NCBI RefSeq assembly: GCF_900090205.1
Contig: NZ_LT607802.1
Location: 2,160,554 to 2,224,553 of the forward strand
Reading direction: 5' to 3'
Source: Vogesella sp. LIG4
GTDB lineage: Bacteria; Pseudomonadota; Gammaproteobacteria; Burkholderiales; Chromobacteriaceae
Length of the DNA stretch: 64,000 nucleotides
A program made the translations under genes and the position numbers. The notes beneath the pieces were generated by a model. It made no database searches. It worked only from the letters and a program-made list of their open reading frames with translations, and was not told the DNA's origin. Shown here piece by piece: positions 34,853 through 45,069 of this stretch (position 1 is its first letter; each line of letters starts with the position of its first letter).

Positions 34853-35743
34853 CTATGAAACAGATACCCTACGGATTGCTCGGCAGCTAACCGATAGCTC
34901 CGAGTTTGACCAAGAAAATTGGTCGTACTGTGTTCGAATCGATTTTTCTTGCAGGCTCTCGAATTGGTCTGCAAATGTTTCCGAGAATGAGATCATTTCT
35001 AGAGTGTTTTTGTAATATTCTGAATATTTTTCATTTGTATTTAATTTTGAAATAGCTTCGCGAAGATCGGATTTTCTCGTGTTTCTCCAGTGGCGAGGCC
35101 AGTCAAGCATGGCGCCACCAAAAAGTGAGTGATAATTTTCTTTTATGTGATTGTCAAAGCTAATTTTGAAACGTTGCGGGATAAATTGTGCAACCATTGA
35201 TGAGCAGAAGCTTGTCCCAATCAGTCGCTGTCCAGCTTCAAGACGAGCAGCTTCAATTATTGGCTTTCCAAGAAAGATGCTGCGGCTCGAATCTAACACT
35301 GCCTCTCCTATAGAAATTGCGCCACGGAGTGGTAAACCAACTTCCAGGCCTCTGCACATCAAATCGTTACAAACCTCCAAAAAATTGTCGCAAGGGATTG
35401 GATGGTATTTCCACCCATTAGTAGCGTTGGATGCAAGTGAGAGAAATGACTCCTCATTTTCTTGCGAGACCGCAGGCCAGGTACGGTTTGCCCAAAGTAG
35501 TATTGAGTCGCTAGCGTAGGCGCCATGTGTTTTGGTGAATATTAATATGTCACCCTCAGCTGTCCAGTACGGTTCTTCGGAGAAACCGAGTTTCTCAAAT
35601 ACGTGTTCTGTATGATGTTTGCGATAATTTACAGTATCGATTAATGCTTCATAACGAATAAGCATTTCTTGTAAACCTAAAGCCTCAAGCCGTTCTTCAA
35701 AGCCCAGTACATCAAACAATGCAATGTAATTTCCATGGCCCAT
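34853..35743 (-). CDS. AT-rich orphan with class III cyclase-like pattern
   Basis: This 296-residue protein is clearly more AT-rich than everything around it and uses AT-ending codons. The N-terminal strand with FDVLGF (D11), a central SDSILLW (D79) and RGAISIGEAV (140-149) follow the order of metal-binding and dimer motifs in class III nucleotide-cyclase-fold proteins. I cannot show that catalytic residues are complete. No membrane or signal segment is visible. GAGG lies eight bases before ATG 35743. Neighbours are metabolic genes, with no effector beside it. It is likely horizontally acquired; a signalling or defence role is a guess, and it could be a non-catalytic relative. Confidence 0.6.
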   Translation of the reverse strand: MGHGNYIALFDVLGFEERLEALGLQEMLIRYEALIDTVNYRKHHTEHVFEKLGFSEEPYWTAEGDILIFTKTHGAYASDSILLWANRTWPAVSQENEESFLSLASNATNGWKYHPIPCDNFLEVCNDLMCRGLEVGLPLRGAISIGEAVLDSSRSIFLGKPIIEAARLEAGQRLIGTSFCSSMVAQFIPQRFKISFDNHIKENYHSLFGGAMLDWPRHWRNTRKSDLREAISKLNTNEKYSEYYKNTLEMISFSETFADQFESLQEKSIRTQYDQFSWSNSELSVSCRAIRRVSVS

Positions 35744-35955
35744 AGTGGATCCTCAGAGAGTTTTTTGATTGATTAGTAGGGTCGGTTTGCTGGAGAGGTT
35801 GTTTTTCCAAGGTGTGGATCAAAGAATAATGTCTTGGGTAGCAGAAGGAAAGGTAAGTTGTAGAGACCCGTAGCGTGCTGGTAAGTCTTGCTCTTAATCC
35901 CAGCCGACTTCACACGGCGGACAATACACGTGATCTCCTCACAAGAGTCGCATGC

Positions 35956-35989
35956 AAAACGCCGCCCGCTGTTGCCAGCGGACGGCGTT
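35956..35989 (-). terminator. Intrinsic terminator of aguB
   Basis: A 14-bp stem with one mismatch (35958-35971 with 35976-35989, loop of four) is followed on the minus strand by TTTT. It lies 24 bp past the aguB stop. The remaining gap (35744-35955) upstream of the AT-rich gene shows no other clear element. Confidence 0.88.
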
Positions 35990-36012
35990 GTTTCATGTTG
36001 CTACTGCCAGGC

Positions 36013-36882
<870 letters not shown>

Positions 36883-37077
36883 GGTGGTTCTCCTCTGCCG
36901 CCGGCGGCGGCTGTGTTCACTTGATGGCCGCTGGCGGCGGTTTTGTCTTTGGCGGCAATAATCCGTGGCAACTGTGGCGTGGCGGGCGGCTTGCTCTGTG
37001 GCGACATCATGACGCCAGTGCCGCGGCGGGATAAAGTAGCGCGGCAGCAGTTCTTTTTTTCCTGAATGGAAAAACTC

Positions 37078-38028
37078 ATGGACAATTTTCAAGCCATCAG
37101 CGCCTTTCTGGCGGTGGCGGAAACCGGCAGCCTGTCGCGCGCGGCGCTGAAGCTGGGCAAGACGCCATCGGCCATTACCAAGGCCATCAATGCGCTGGAG
37201 GCGGCGCTGGGCACCCGGCTCTTGACGCGCACCACGCGCCAGGTGGCGCTGACCGAAGCCGGGCGCATCTACCTGGAAACCGCCAGCGAGGCGATGGCGC
37301 AGCTGGGGCACGTGGCGCAGCGCATCCGCGAGCTGGACGGCATGCCGCGCGGGCGGCTGCGCATCACCGCGCCGCTGTCGTTCGGCCGCGCGGTGCTGTC
37401 GGCGTTCTGCCCGGATTTCATGCAGCGCTACCCGGAGGTGGAGCTGGAGGTGAGCCTGGCGGACCGCTACGTGGACCTGGTGGCGGAGAACTTCGACCTG
37501 GCGCTGCGCCTCGGCCACCACGACCTGCCGGGGCAGATCGCCCGCGTGGTAGGCGACAACCGCGTGCTGGTGTGCGCCTCGCCGGACTACCTGGCGGCGG
37601 CGCCGCCGCTGGCGGAGCCGGAGGACCTGGCGCAGCACCGCTGCCTGATCTACCGCCACCCGCTGCTCAACCCGGCGCTGTTTTTCAGCCGCGATGGCCA
37701 GACGCGGCGCATCGAGCCGGTGGGGCGTTTTCAGTCCGACAACTTCGACCTGCTGCTGGATGCCGCCTGCGCCGGGCAGGGCGTGCTGCCGTGCCCGCGC
37801 TGGAGTGCCTGGCAGCATGTGCAGGCCGGGCGGCTGCGCCAGGTGCTGCCGGATTATGTCTGCACCGGCGAGGGCTTCGGCCGCGAGCATGTGTACGCGG
37901 TATACCCGGCCACGCGGCGCAATTCGCTGAAGGTGCGCTTGTTCATGGAGCAGCTGCAGCAGTGGATGGACAGCCACTTTGCCGCGCCGGGGCAGGGGGC
38001 GGACGGAATTTTTCCCGATCCGGCTTAA
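37078..38028 (+). CDS. LysR-family transcriptional regulator
   Basis: This 316-residue LysR protein has an N-terminal HTH (residues 1-60; SLSRAALKLGKTPSAITKAI) and an effector domain with GRLRITAPLSFG and FDLALRLGH typical of the AaeR/CrgA-like subgroup. ATG 37078 is preceded by GGAA; the upstream ATG at 37066 lacks a site. It is divergent from aguB across 195 bp and probably regulates itself or aguB. Confidence 0.9.
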   Translation: MDNFQAISAFLAVAETGSLSRAALKLGKTPSAITKAINALEAALGTRLLTRTTRQVALTEAGRIYLETASEAMAQLGHVAQRIRELDGMPRGRLRITAPLSFGRAVLSAFCPDFMQRYPEVELEVSLADRYVDLVAENFDLALRLGHHDLPGQIARVVGDNRVLVCASPDYLAAAPPLAEPEDLAQHRCLIYRHPLLNPALFFSRDGQTRRIEPVGRFQSDNFDLLLDAACAGQGVLPCPRWSAWQHVQAGRLRQVLPDYVCTGEGFGREHVYAVYPATRRNSLKVRLFMEQLQQWMDSHFAAPGQGADGIFPDPA

Positions 38029-38173
38029 GGGTTGGCCGCATGCGGTCGCCTGTTGTGAACTGGTGCCCGCGATGGAGACAGGGCGGCCGGTAGCAAAGTC
38101 AGCGCCTGTCTGGGGGCGGCGCCAGCCGTGCTAGAATCCATCGCGATCACCACAAGAATCTAGGGATGAAGCA

Positions 38174-39274
38174 ATGTCTGGCAATAGCATGGGTTTGCTG
38201 TTTTCTGTCACCTCTTTCGGCGAAAGCCACGGGCCGGGCATCGGCTGTGTGGTGGACGGCTGCCCGCCGGGGCTGGAACTGTCCGAGGCCGACATCCAGG
38301 CCGAGCTGGATCGCCGCAAGCCGGGCACCAGCCGCCACGTGACCCAGCGCCGCGAGCCGGACACGGTGGAGATCCTCTCCGGCGTGTACGAGGGCAAGAC
38401 CACCGGCACGCCGATTGCGCTGCTGATCCGCAACACCGACCAGCGCAGCAAGGACTACGGCAATATCGCCGACACCTTCCGCCCCGGCCATGCCGACTAC
38501 ACCTACTGGCACAAGTACGGCATCCGCGACCCGCGTGGTGGCGGCCGTTCCTCGGCGCGCGAAACCGCGGTGCGCGTGGCTGCCGGCGCCATCGCCAAGA
38601 AATGGCTGCGTGAAAAGCACGGCATCGTGATTCGCGGCCACATGACGCAGATCGGCGACGTGCAGATTCCGTTCCAGAGCTGGGACGTGGTGAACGACAA
38701 CCCGTTCTTCGCTGCCGATGCCAGCAAGGTGGACGAGCTGGAAGCCTATATGGACAGCATCCGCAAGAGCCTGGACTCGGTGGGCGCGCGCCTGCGCGTG
38801 GTGGCCGAGAACGTGCCGGTGGGCTGGGGCGAGCCGGTGTACGACCGCCTGGACGCCGACATCGCCTACGCGATGATGAACATCAACGCGGTGAAGGGCG
38901 TGGAGATCGGCGCCGGCTTCGGCTGCGTTACCCAGCGCGGCAGCGAACACGGCGACGAGCTGACGCCGCAGGGCTTTGCCAGCAACCACGCCGGTGGCGT
39001 GCTCGGCGGCATCTCCACCGGCCAGGACATCGAAGTGTCCATCGCCATCAAGCCAACCTCGTCCATTGCCCAGCCGCGCCATTCCATCAACAAGGCCGGC
39101 GAGCCGGTGCTGATGGAAACCCACGGCCGCCACGACCCGTGCGTGGGCATCCGCGCCACGCCTATCGCCGAGGCGATGCTGGCGCTGGTGCTGATCGACC
39201 ACGCGCTGCGCCACCGTGCGCAATGTGGCGATGTGCATGTCGATACCCCGCGCATTCCGGGCCGTATCGGCTAG
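38174..39274 (+). CDS. aroC: Chorismate synthase
   Basis: This 366-residue enzyme performs the last step of the shikimate pathway (EPSP to chorismate, needing reduced FMN). The signatures are [14 protein letters not shown] (about 16-29), RPGHADYTY, the [11 protein letters not shown] loop (about 123-133) and the C-terminal [21 protein letters not shown] precedes ATG 38174. It is monocistronic or co-transcribed with the EAL-HDOD gene 100 bp downstream, whose leader has hairpins. Confidence 0.97.
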   Translation: MSGNSMGLLFSVTSFGESHGPGIGCVVDGCPPGLELSEADIQAELDRRKPGTSRHVTQRREPDTVEILSGVYEGKTTGTPIALLIRNTDQRSKDYGNIADTFRPGHADYTYWHKYGIRDPRGGGRSSARETAVRVAAGAIAKKWLREKHGIVIRGHMTQIGDVQIPFQSWDVVNDNPFFAADASKVDELEAYMDSIRKSLDSVGARLRVVAENVPVGWGEPVYDRLDADIAYAMMNINAVKGVEIGAGFGCVTQRGSEHGDELTPQGFASNHAGGVLGGISTGQDIEVSIAIKPTSSIAQPRHSINKAGEPVLMETHGRHDPCVGIRATPIAEAMLALVLIDHALRHRAQCGDVHVDTPRIPGRIG

Positions 39275-39290
39275 ATTGATAAACAGATAA

Positions 39291-39352
39291 TTGGCACTGC
39301 GTTAAGCAAGGGTCATAGAACCTGCGCCGCAGTGCCGAGTTGACCAACTCGG
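39291..39352 (+). promoter_or_regulatory. Two mutually exclusive hairpins before the EAL-HDOD gene
   Basis: GGCACTGCG (39293-39301) pairs with CGCAGTGCC (39328-39336), and CCGAGTTG (39335-39342) pairs with CAACTCGG (39345-39352). The two stems share bases 39335-39336, so they compete at their edge. No T-run follows, so this is not a simple terminator of aroC. It lies 24 bp before the next ATG. Confidence 0.45.
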
Positions 39353-39375
39353 CTCAGACGACGGAATAAGCGATC

Positions 39376-40770
39376 ATGTTGAAGAATCTGTTTGGTGGTT
39401 TGAAAGGCAGCAAGAGCGAGCCTGCGGCCAACGAGCCGGATGCCCGCCCGGCCGCCCCGGCACCGGAACAGGCTGCACAGTCGGAACCGAGCCTGCCGCC
39501 CACCTTCGGCTTCGTGATGCACCAGGCGGTGCACGACAACCAGCAGCGCGTGGTGGCTTACGAGTTCATGGTGCGCGACGCATTGCGGCGCAAGGAATCC
39601 ACCGCCAGCCAGTGGCTGCAGTTCGACCACCTGATGATCAGCACCCTGGTCAATATGGACGTGTTCCGCTTGCTGGCCTTCCGCCGCGCGCTGGTGCACA
39701 TCTCCACCACCTCGTTGTCCGACCCGGAGATCGAAGGCTTCCCGGCCGACCGCGTGTTCTTCGTGCTCAACCCGCCGTCCGACGAGCCGGTGACCGAGGC
39801 CATCATCGCCGAGATCGACCGTCACAAGGCGCAGGGCCGCCGCTTCGCGCTGGAGCCGGCGCTGTTCGGCCACCACGTGGCGTCCGAGCTGCTGCAGGAC
39901 GAGCTGCTGTCGCGCATGGACATCCTGGTGCTGGACTTTGCCGCCGCGGTGGATGCCGTGCTGGCGCCGTTCCTCGACCAGCTGCCGGGCAAGTACCCGG
40001 CGGCGCGCTGGTATGCGCGCAATATCGGCTCGGCGGAAGAATTCGACGTGTGCGTGAAGACGCCGGGCGCCGCCAAGCGCTTTGCGCTGTACCAGGGCAG
40101 CTTCCTCACCAACTTCCACCCGCTGCAGTCGGCGCAGGTGGACGCCAGCCAGATGCGCATCATGGAAATCATGCGCCTGCTGCGCGCCGGGGCGGACAGC
40201 AAGGACATCGACGCGCAGTTCAAGCTCGATTCGCTGCTGCTGTTCAAGCTGCTGCGCTTCATCAACTCGCCGATGAACGGCCTGTCGCGCAAGGTGATGA
40301 CCATCGAGGAATCGCTGATGCTGATCGGCCGCGACTCGCTGTTCAAGTGGCTGACGCTGCTGCTGTTCACCACCCGCAAGGACGACGGCCGCTCCATCGC
40401 GCTGCTAGAGCGCTCGCTGTTCCGCGCGCACTTCATGCAGAAGCTGGGCGAGCTGGGCGGCAACCACAAGCTGGAGTGCGAGCACCTGTTCCTCACCGGC
40501 ATGTTCTCGCTGCTGGACGCACTGATGCAGGTGAAGCTGTCCGATGCGCTGGAGCCGCTGGAGCTGCCGCCGACGGTGGCCGACGCGCTGCTGAACCAGC
40601 GCGGCCTGTTCGCGCCCTACCTGGCGCTGGCCATGGCCGAGGAGCAGGACAACGTCGAGCGTGTCACCACGCTGGCGCGCATGCTCAAGCTGGCGCCGGA
40701 GGCGGTGAACCGCTGCCATCTGGACGCCATGGTGTGGGCGCAGGAAATGCTGACGCCGGCCAGCGAGTAA
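39376..40770 (+). CDS. EAL-like/HDOD-domain signalling protein
   Basis: This 464-residue protein starts with a Pro/Ala linker (about residues 15-40). A degenerate EAL domain follows (about 45-250), where the expected EAL and DDFG motifs are absent, so c-di-GMP hydrolysis is unlikely. An HDOD domain lies at about 255-460. This YuxH-like arrangement occurs in motility and stress regulators. An uptake-like repeat near the start (39423) encodes PAANEP. It has its own strong terminator. Confidence 0.88.
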   Translation: MLKNLFGGLKGSKSEPAANEPDARPAAPAPEQAAQSEPSLPPTFGFVMHQAVHDNQQRVVAYEFMVRDALRRKESTASQWLQFDHLMISTLVNMDVFRLLAFRRALVHISTTSLSDPEIEGFPADRVFFVLNPPSDEPVTEAIIAEIDRHKAQGRRFALEPALFGHHVASELLQDELLSRMDILVLDFAAAVDAVLAPFLDQLPGKYPAARWYARNIGSAEEFDVCVKTPGAAKRFALYQGSFLTNFHPLQSAQVDASQMRIMEIMRLLRAGADSKDIDAQFKLDSLLLFKLLRFINSPMNGLSRKVMTIEESLMLIGRDSLFKWLTLLLFTTRKDDGRSIALLERSLFRAHFMQKLGELGGNHKLECEHLFLTGMFSLLDALMQVKLSDALEPLELPPTVADALLNQRGLFAPYLALAMAEEQDNVERVTTLARMLKLAPEAVNRCHLDAMVWAQEMLTPASE

Positions 40771-40790
40771 GCGCCGGCGCCAGGCGCGAC

Positions 40791-40827
40791 AATGCCGTTC
40801 ACTGCATGCAGTGGGCGGCATTTTTTT
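40791..40827 (+). terminator. Intrinsic terminator after the EAL-HDOD gene
   Basis: ATGCCG (40792-40797) and CGGCAT (40816-40821) enclose the perfect palindrome CACTGCATGCAGTG, followed by seven T. Confidence 0.93.
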
Positions 40828-41089
40828 CGCCGCCGCCTGGTGATGCAGGAGTAGGGCGGGTTGGCCGCAGGCCATACCCGCGTGAGGATGAGGCGCATGC
40901 AGGCGCGGGTATGAACGGTTGCTTCAACCCGCCCAAGCCGATGATCCCACGGGCGCCACGCTCGCCTTTTTTGAAGAGAGTTTGCAGATTTTTGCGCTTT
41001 TCTATCAACAGCGGCTTTCTTATAGTTGGCCGCATAGGTGCAGCCGGCCCCTGGCCGCCGCCGCCGATAACATGATGAGGAACGCCGCC
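40828..41089. other. Intergenic region with two uptake-like repeats
   Basis: No gene was seen here. The region holds GTAGGGCGGGTTGGCCGCA (an uptake-like word at 40860) and an inverted counterpart of the GGCGGGTT segment near 40925, giving a long imperfect stem. A second uptake-like word lies at 41025. The pirin promoter must be in the right part. Confidence 0.55.
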
Positions 41090-41941
41090 ATGACTACTGC
41101 TTTTCAATCCCGCCAGGTAGAACGACTAGTTGTCGGCATCGACACCGCCGATGGCGCCGGGGTGAATCTCAAGCGTGTGCTGACGCAGGATCTGCAGCGC
41201 CGGCTCGACCCTTTCCTGATGCTGGACGAGTTCCGCTCCGACGACCCGAACGACTACATCGCCGGCTTCCCGCCGCACCCGCACCGCGGCTTCGAAACCG
41301 TTACCTATATGCTGACCGGGCGCATGCGCCATCGCGACAGCGGCGGCAACGAGGGCCTGCTGGGGTCGGGCGGCGTGCAGTGGATGACCGCCGGCCGCGG
41401 CGTGATCCATTCCGAAATGCCGGAGCAGGAAGAAGGGCTGATGCACGGCTTCCAGCTGTGGATCAACCTGCCGGCCAAGCGCAAGATGATTCCGGCCGCC
41501 TACCAGGACATTCCGTCCAGCGACATTCCGGTGCTGCAACTGGACGACGGCACGCGGGTGAAGGTGATTGCCGGCCACTACGGCGACACCGCCGGCACCA
41601 TCCAGCAGCCGGATACCGAGCCGCTGTACCTGGACGTAACGTTGGCCGCAGGGCAGGCGCAGCAGATCAGCATCCCGGCCGGGCACAATGCCTTCCTCTA
41701 CGTGTACCAGGGGCAGATCGGTGTGGGCGAGCCGGCGCGGCAGGTAACCGAAGGCCGCATGGCGGTGCTGTCCGGCAGCGGCGATGGCGTGAGCTTCCAC
41801 AGCGAAGAGGGCGCCAGCGTGCTGGTGCTGGCCGGCAAGCCGCTGGGCGAGCCTATCGCGCAGTACGGCCCGTTCGTGATGAACAGCCGCGCCGAGCTGG
41901 AGCAGGCATTTGCCGATTACCAAGCCGGCACCCTGGCCTGA
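41090..41941 (+). CDS. Pirin family protein 1
   Basis: This 283-residue bicupin has N-terminal cupin metal ligands in PPHPHRGFETVTY (about residues 61-73) and HSEMP (about 105). This is the pirin/YhhW signature; some pirins have quercetin 2,3-dioxygenase activity or act as redox-linked regulators. GAGGAA precedes ATG 41090. It is followed nine bases later by a second, different pirin on the same strand. Confidence 0.92.
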   Translation: MTTAFQSRQVERLVVGIDTADGAGVNLKRVLTQDLQRRLDPFLMLDEFRSDDPNDYIAGFPPHPHRGFETVTYMLTGRMRHRDSGGNEGLLGSGGVQWMTAGRGVIHSEMPEQEEGLMHGFQLWINLPAKRKMIPAAYQDIPSSDIPVLQLDDGTRVKVIAGHYGDTAGTIQQPDTEPLYLDVTLAAGQAQQISIPAGHNAFLYVYQGQIGVGEPARQVTEGRMAVLSGSGDGVSFHSEEGASVLVLAGKPLGEPIAQYGPFVMNSRAELEQAFADYQAGTLA

Positions 41942-41950
41942 GGAGCAACG

Positions 41951-42811
41951 ATGAACGCCATCATCCAACGCATTGAACCGCGGCAGCAGGACATCGGTTT
42001 CATCGTGCGCCGGCTGCTGCCGGTGCGCGGCTGCCGCAATATCGGCCCCTTCGTGTTCCTGGATCACATGGGGCCGGCCTACTTCGTGGCCGCCGGCACC
42101 GCGGGCGATGTGCGCCCGCATCCGCACATCGGCCTCGCCACCGTGACCTACCTCACCCAGGGCGCGATGATGCACCGCGACAGCCTGGGCACGGTGCAGC
42201 GCATCGAGCCGGGCGCGGTGAACCTGATGGTGGCCGGGCGCGGCATCGTGCACTCCGAGCGGGTGCCGCCGGACATCCGCGACAGCCAGCTGGCAGTGGA
42301 GGGCCTGCAGATGTGGCTGGCGCTGCCGCTGGCGGACGAAGACTGCGACCCGGCCTTCCACCACTACCCGGCGGACGAGCTACCGCAGGCGCAGCTGCCG
42401 CGTGCGCTGGTGCGGCTGCTGATCGGCAGCGCCTTCGGCATGCGCTCGCCGGTGCGCACCTTCAGCGACACCCTGTACCTGGACTGGCAGCTCAAGGCCG
42501 GCGGTGAAATGTTGCTGCCGCAGGCGGCCGAGCGCGGCCTGTACCTGTTCGATGGCGAGGTGCGCGTGGGTGAGGAAACCGTGCGCGCCGGTGAGCTGGT
42601 GCAACTGGGCGAGGGCGATATCCGCCTGGAAGCCAGCGCCTGCGCGCACGGCGTGCTGTTCGGCGGCGCGCCGCTGGATGCGCCGCGCTTCCTGGACTGG
42701 AACTTCGTGGCCAGCGACCGCGAGCGCCTGCAGCAGGCGCGCGACGACTGGAGCGCCGGCCGCTTCACCATGGTGCCGGGCGAGACCGAGTTCATTCCGC
42801 TGCCGGGTTGA
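41951..42811 (+). CDS. Pirin family protein 2
   Basis: This 286-residue pirin has cupin ligands in RPHPHIGLATVTYL (about 57-70) and GIVHSER (about 98-104). It differs clearly from the preceding pirin (FLDHMGPAYF insertion), so the pair are distant paralogues rather than a recent duplication. AGGAGC lies just before ATG 41951. The two are probably one operon. Confidence 0.92.
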   Translation: MNAIIQRIEPRQQDIGFIVRRLLPVRGCRNIGPFVFLDHMGPAYFVAAGTAGDVRPHPHIGLATVTYLTQGAMMHRDSLGTVQRIEPGAVNLMVAGRGIVHSERVPPDIRDSQLAVEGLQMWLALPLADEDCDPAFHHYPADELPQAQLPRALVRLLIGSAFGMRSPVRTFSDTLYLDWQLKAGGEMLLPQAAERGLYLFDGEVRVGEETVRAGELVQLGEGDIRLEASACAHGVLFGGAPLDAPRFLDWNFVASDRERLQQARDDWSAGRFTMVPGETEFIPLPG

Positions 42812-42936
42812 GACGGCCGCCCAGCCACCCGGCTTGTGATTGTCATGACAGGGTAAATCCCCTGTGGCAAAGTATGCCTTTCGATAAACAGTACCGCCCC
42901 TGCCCGGCAGCGGGCGGGCGCAGGGTGGAGTAAGGC

Positions 42937-43665
42937 ATGACGCGCAAGCTGGGCTGCTGGTTGGCGCTGTGGCTGGCGTTGTTGTGGCTGGCGCCGCTGC
43001 AGGCGGCAACATTGCGCGTGGTGGTGGACGACAGTACCGAAATGCCGCTGGCCGAGCTGCGCGACGGCCTGCTGCTGCAAGGCTGGCACAAGGATGTGGG
43101 CGAGCTGCTGGCTGCCCGACTGGGCCGCGAGGCCGAGTTCGTGATCCGGCCGCGCAAGCGCCTGCCTGCCGAGCTGAACAACGGCGGCGCCGACATGGTG
43201 TGCGGCTACAAGCCGGAATGGCTGCCCGGCCCGTTCGCCTGGAGCGTGCCGGTGGCCGATCTCAGCGAAGTGCTGATCACGCCGCAGCGCGAGCCGCGCC
43301 CGCGCAGCCTGGCCGCCGTGGCCGGCCAGCCGGTGGGCACGGTGCTGGGCTTTCGCTACCCCGAGCTGGAGGCCGTGCTGGGTACGCGCTTCATCCGCGA
43401 CGACGCACCCAGCGCCGAAACCAATCTCGACAAGTTGGCCGCAGGCCGCATTCCGCACGTGATCATCAGCAGCTTGTACCTGGACTACCAGCGCAAGCGC
43501 GGCCGCTTCAAACTGCCGCTGCACCCGCGCCTGCTGGTAAGCCGCAGCCAGGTGCGCTGCGCGCTGTCGCCCGGCAGCCGCATCGAACTGCGCCAGCTCA
43601 ATGCCGCCATCCGCACGCTGCAGGCCGAGGGCAGCCTGCAGGCGGTGCTGCGTCACTACCGCTAA
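42937..43665 (+). CDS. Periplasmic solute-binding-like protein
   Basis: This 242-residue protein has a signal peptide (residues 1-23, ending LQAA) followed by a fold of the extracellular solute-binding family 3 type (CGYKPEWLPGPFAWSVPVAD, NLDKLAAGRIPHVII). No permease or ATPase lies beside it. It is probably an orphan binding protein. A similar, longer signal-bearing protein begins at 63598. An uptake-like word (43434) encodes KLAAGR. Confidence 0.8.
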   Translation: MTRKLGCWLALWLALLWLAPLQAATLRVVVDDSTEMPLAELRDGLLLQGWHKDVGELLAARLGREAEFVIRPRKRLPAELNNGGADMVCGYKPEWLPGPFAWSVPVADLSEVLITPQREPRPRSLAAVAGQPVGTVLGFRYPELEAVLGTRFIRDDAPSAETNLDKLAAGRIPHVIISSLYLDYQRKRGRFKLPLHPRLLVSRSQVRCALSPGSRIELRQLNAAIRTLQAEGSLQAVLRHYR

Positions 43666-43770
43666 GAAGCCGATGCATCTCCCCCGGTTTTCGCCTTGTT
43701 CCGCTCCCCTCGCAAGATCGTCAACAGCTTCTAAGCTGACAGGAAACCTTGTCGGCAAAGCGGAGATGCC

Positions 43771-44544
43771 ATGACCCTGTTCGGACTGGAGCTGTTCAGC
43801 CTGGCGTTCGTTACCGCCGTGCTGCAGATCGTTACCGTGGATGTGCTGCTGGGCGGCGACAACGCGGTGGTGATCGCGCTGGCCTGCCGCAAGCTGTCGC
43901 AGCAGCAACGGCGGCGCGGCATTCTGTGGGGCGTGCTGGGCGCCATCGCGCTGCGCATCCTGCTGATTTTCTTTGCGTTGCAGCTGCTGGCGCTGCCGGG
44001 GCTGAAAATCGCCGGCGCGCTGCTGCTGCTGTGGATAGGCACCCGGCTGCTGCTGCCGGAAGAAGGCGAGGCGCATGGCGACATTGCCGCCAGCAGCCAC
44101 CTGCTGGGCGCCATCAAGACCATCATCGTGGCCGATGCCGTGATGAGCATGGACAACGTCATCGCGGTGGCCGGTGCCGCCCGCGGCGAGCTGGGGCTGG
44201 TGGCGCTGGGCATCATGATCAGCATTCCCATCATCGTCTGGGGCAGCCAGCTGGTGCTGCGGCTGATGGATCGCTTTCCGCTGGTCATCACCCTGGGCGC
44301 CGGCCTGCTGGGCTGGATCGCCGGCGACATGCTGCTGGGCGATGTGCTGCTGCGCAGCTGGCTGCCGCCGCTGCCGGACTGGCTGCGCTATCTGTCCGGT
44401 GCCGGCGGCGCGCTGCTGGTGATGTCGCTGGGGCACGTGCTGGGGCAGATACAGCTCAGGCAGCGCGAGGCGCGCAGCATCCACGAAGTACCGCTGGACG
44501 GTGACGAAGCGCCTCGCGATAGCACCGGAAAGGGCCCGACATGA
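43771..44544 (+). CDS. TerC/YjbE-family integral membrane protein
   Basis: This 257-residue protein has about seven helices and the two acidic motifs diagnostic of TerC: VLLGGDNAVVIAL (about 27-39) and ADAVMSMDNVIAVAG (about 121-135). Many family members export Mn2+ or other metals. No yybP-ykoY riboswitch could be recognised in the 105-bp leader. It overlaps the universal stress gene by ATGA. Confidence 0.9.
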   Translation: MTLFGLELFSLAFVTAVLQIVTVDVLLGGDNAVVIALACRKLSQQQRRRGILWGVLGAIALRILLIFFALQLLALPGLKIAGALLLLWIGTRLLLPEEGEAHGDIAASSHLLGAIKTIIVADAVMSMDNVIAVAGAARGELGLVALGIMISIPIIVWGSQLVLRLMDRFPLVITLGAGLLGWIAGDMLLGDVLLRSWLPPLPDWLRYLSGAGGALLVMSLGHVLGQIQLRQREARSIHEVPLDGDEAPRDSTGKGPT

Positions 44545-44975
44545 CTCTCTGCATCCTGCTGGCGGTGGATGGCTCCGAAGGCTCCTTGCACGCGGTGCGG
44601 CGCCTGCTGCGGCTGCGCGAACGCCTGGGCGGCCTGGAGCTGCATCTGCTGACCGTGCTGGCGCCGGCCGAATCCGGCCACGTGCGCTGGTTCGTCGACC
44701 ATGCGCAGCTGGAAGACTACTACCGCGACAAAGGGCTGGCCGCATTGCAGCAGGCCCGCGCGCTGCTGGATGCCGCCGGGCAGGGCTATACGCCGCACAT
44801 TGCCGTCGGCCTGGCGGCGGCAACCATCGCGCACTACGCCGGCCAGGTGGCGGCCGACCTGGTGCTGATGGGCTCGCATGGCCATGGCGGCATCGGACGC
44901 GCGCTGCTGGGCTCGGTAACCGCCGAGGTGATTGCGCTGTCGCCGGTGCCGGTAACGGTGGTGAGCCACGACTGA
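44541..44975 (+). CDS. Universal stress protein
   Basis: This 144-residue UspA-fold protein has an N-terminal LAVDGSEGS and the ATP-binding GSHGHGGIGRALLGSVT (about 110-126), the G-2x-G-9x-G(S/T) motif. Thus it is a nucleotide-binding Usp. It is coupled to the terC-like gene and begins a run leading to hemerythrin and DUF2249 genes. Confidence 0.93.
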   Translation: MTLCILLAVDGSEGSLHAVRRLLRLRERLGGLELHLLTVLAPAESGHVRWFVDHAQLEDYYRDKGLAALQQARALLDAAGQGYTPHIAVGLAAATIAHYAGQVAADLVLMGSHGHGGIGRALLGSVTAEVIALSPVPVTVVSHD

Positions 44976-45069
44976 TGCGAGCCGGGCTTGATCTGCTTGA
45001 CCGATGTCATGTCTGTGCCGCTTGGCTGCGACGCACAATGATCCCGACTCGTAACCGTTGGGGGCCGAC

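Noticed and set aside
34853..35743. A complete Pycsar or CBASS defence system
   Set aside because: No effector gene (TIR, transmembrane, nuclease or patatin type) lies on either side; only the cyclase-like gene is present.
43666..43770. yybP-ykoY manganese riboswitch before the terC-like gene
   Set aside because: The leader is only 105 bp and lacks the conserved paired boxes; only a weak imperfect hairpin is seen.
44990..45060. FNR-type box before the hemerythrin gene
   Set aside because: TTGATCTGCTTGAC has a good left half-site but the right half does not match ATCAA.
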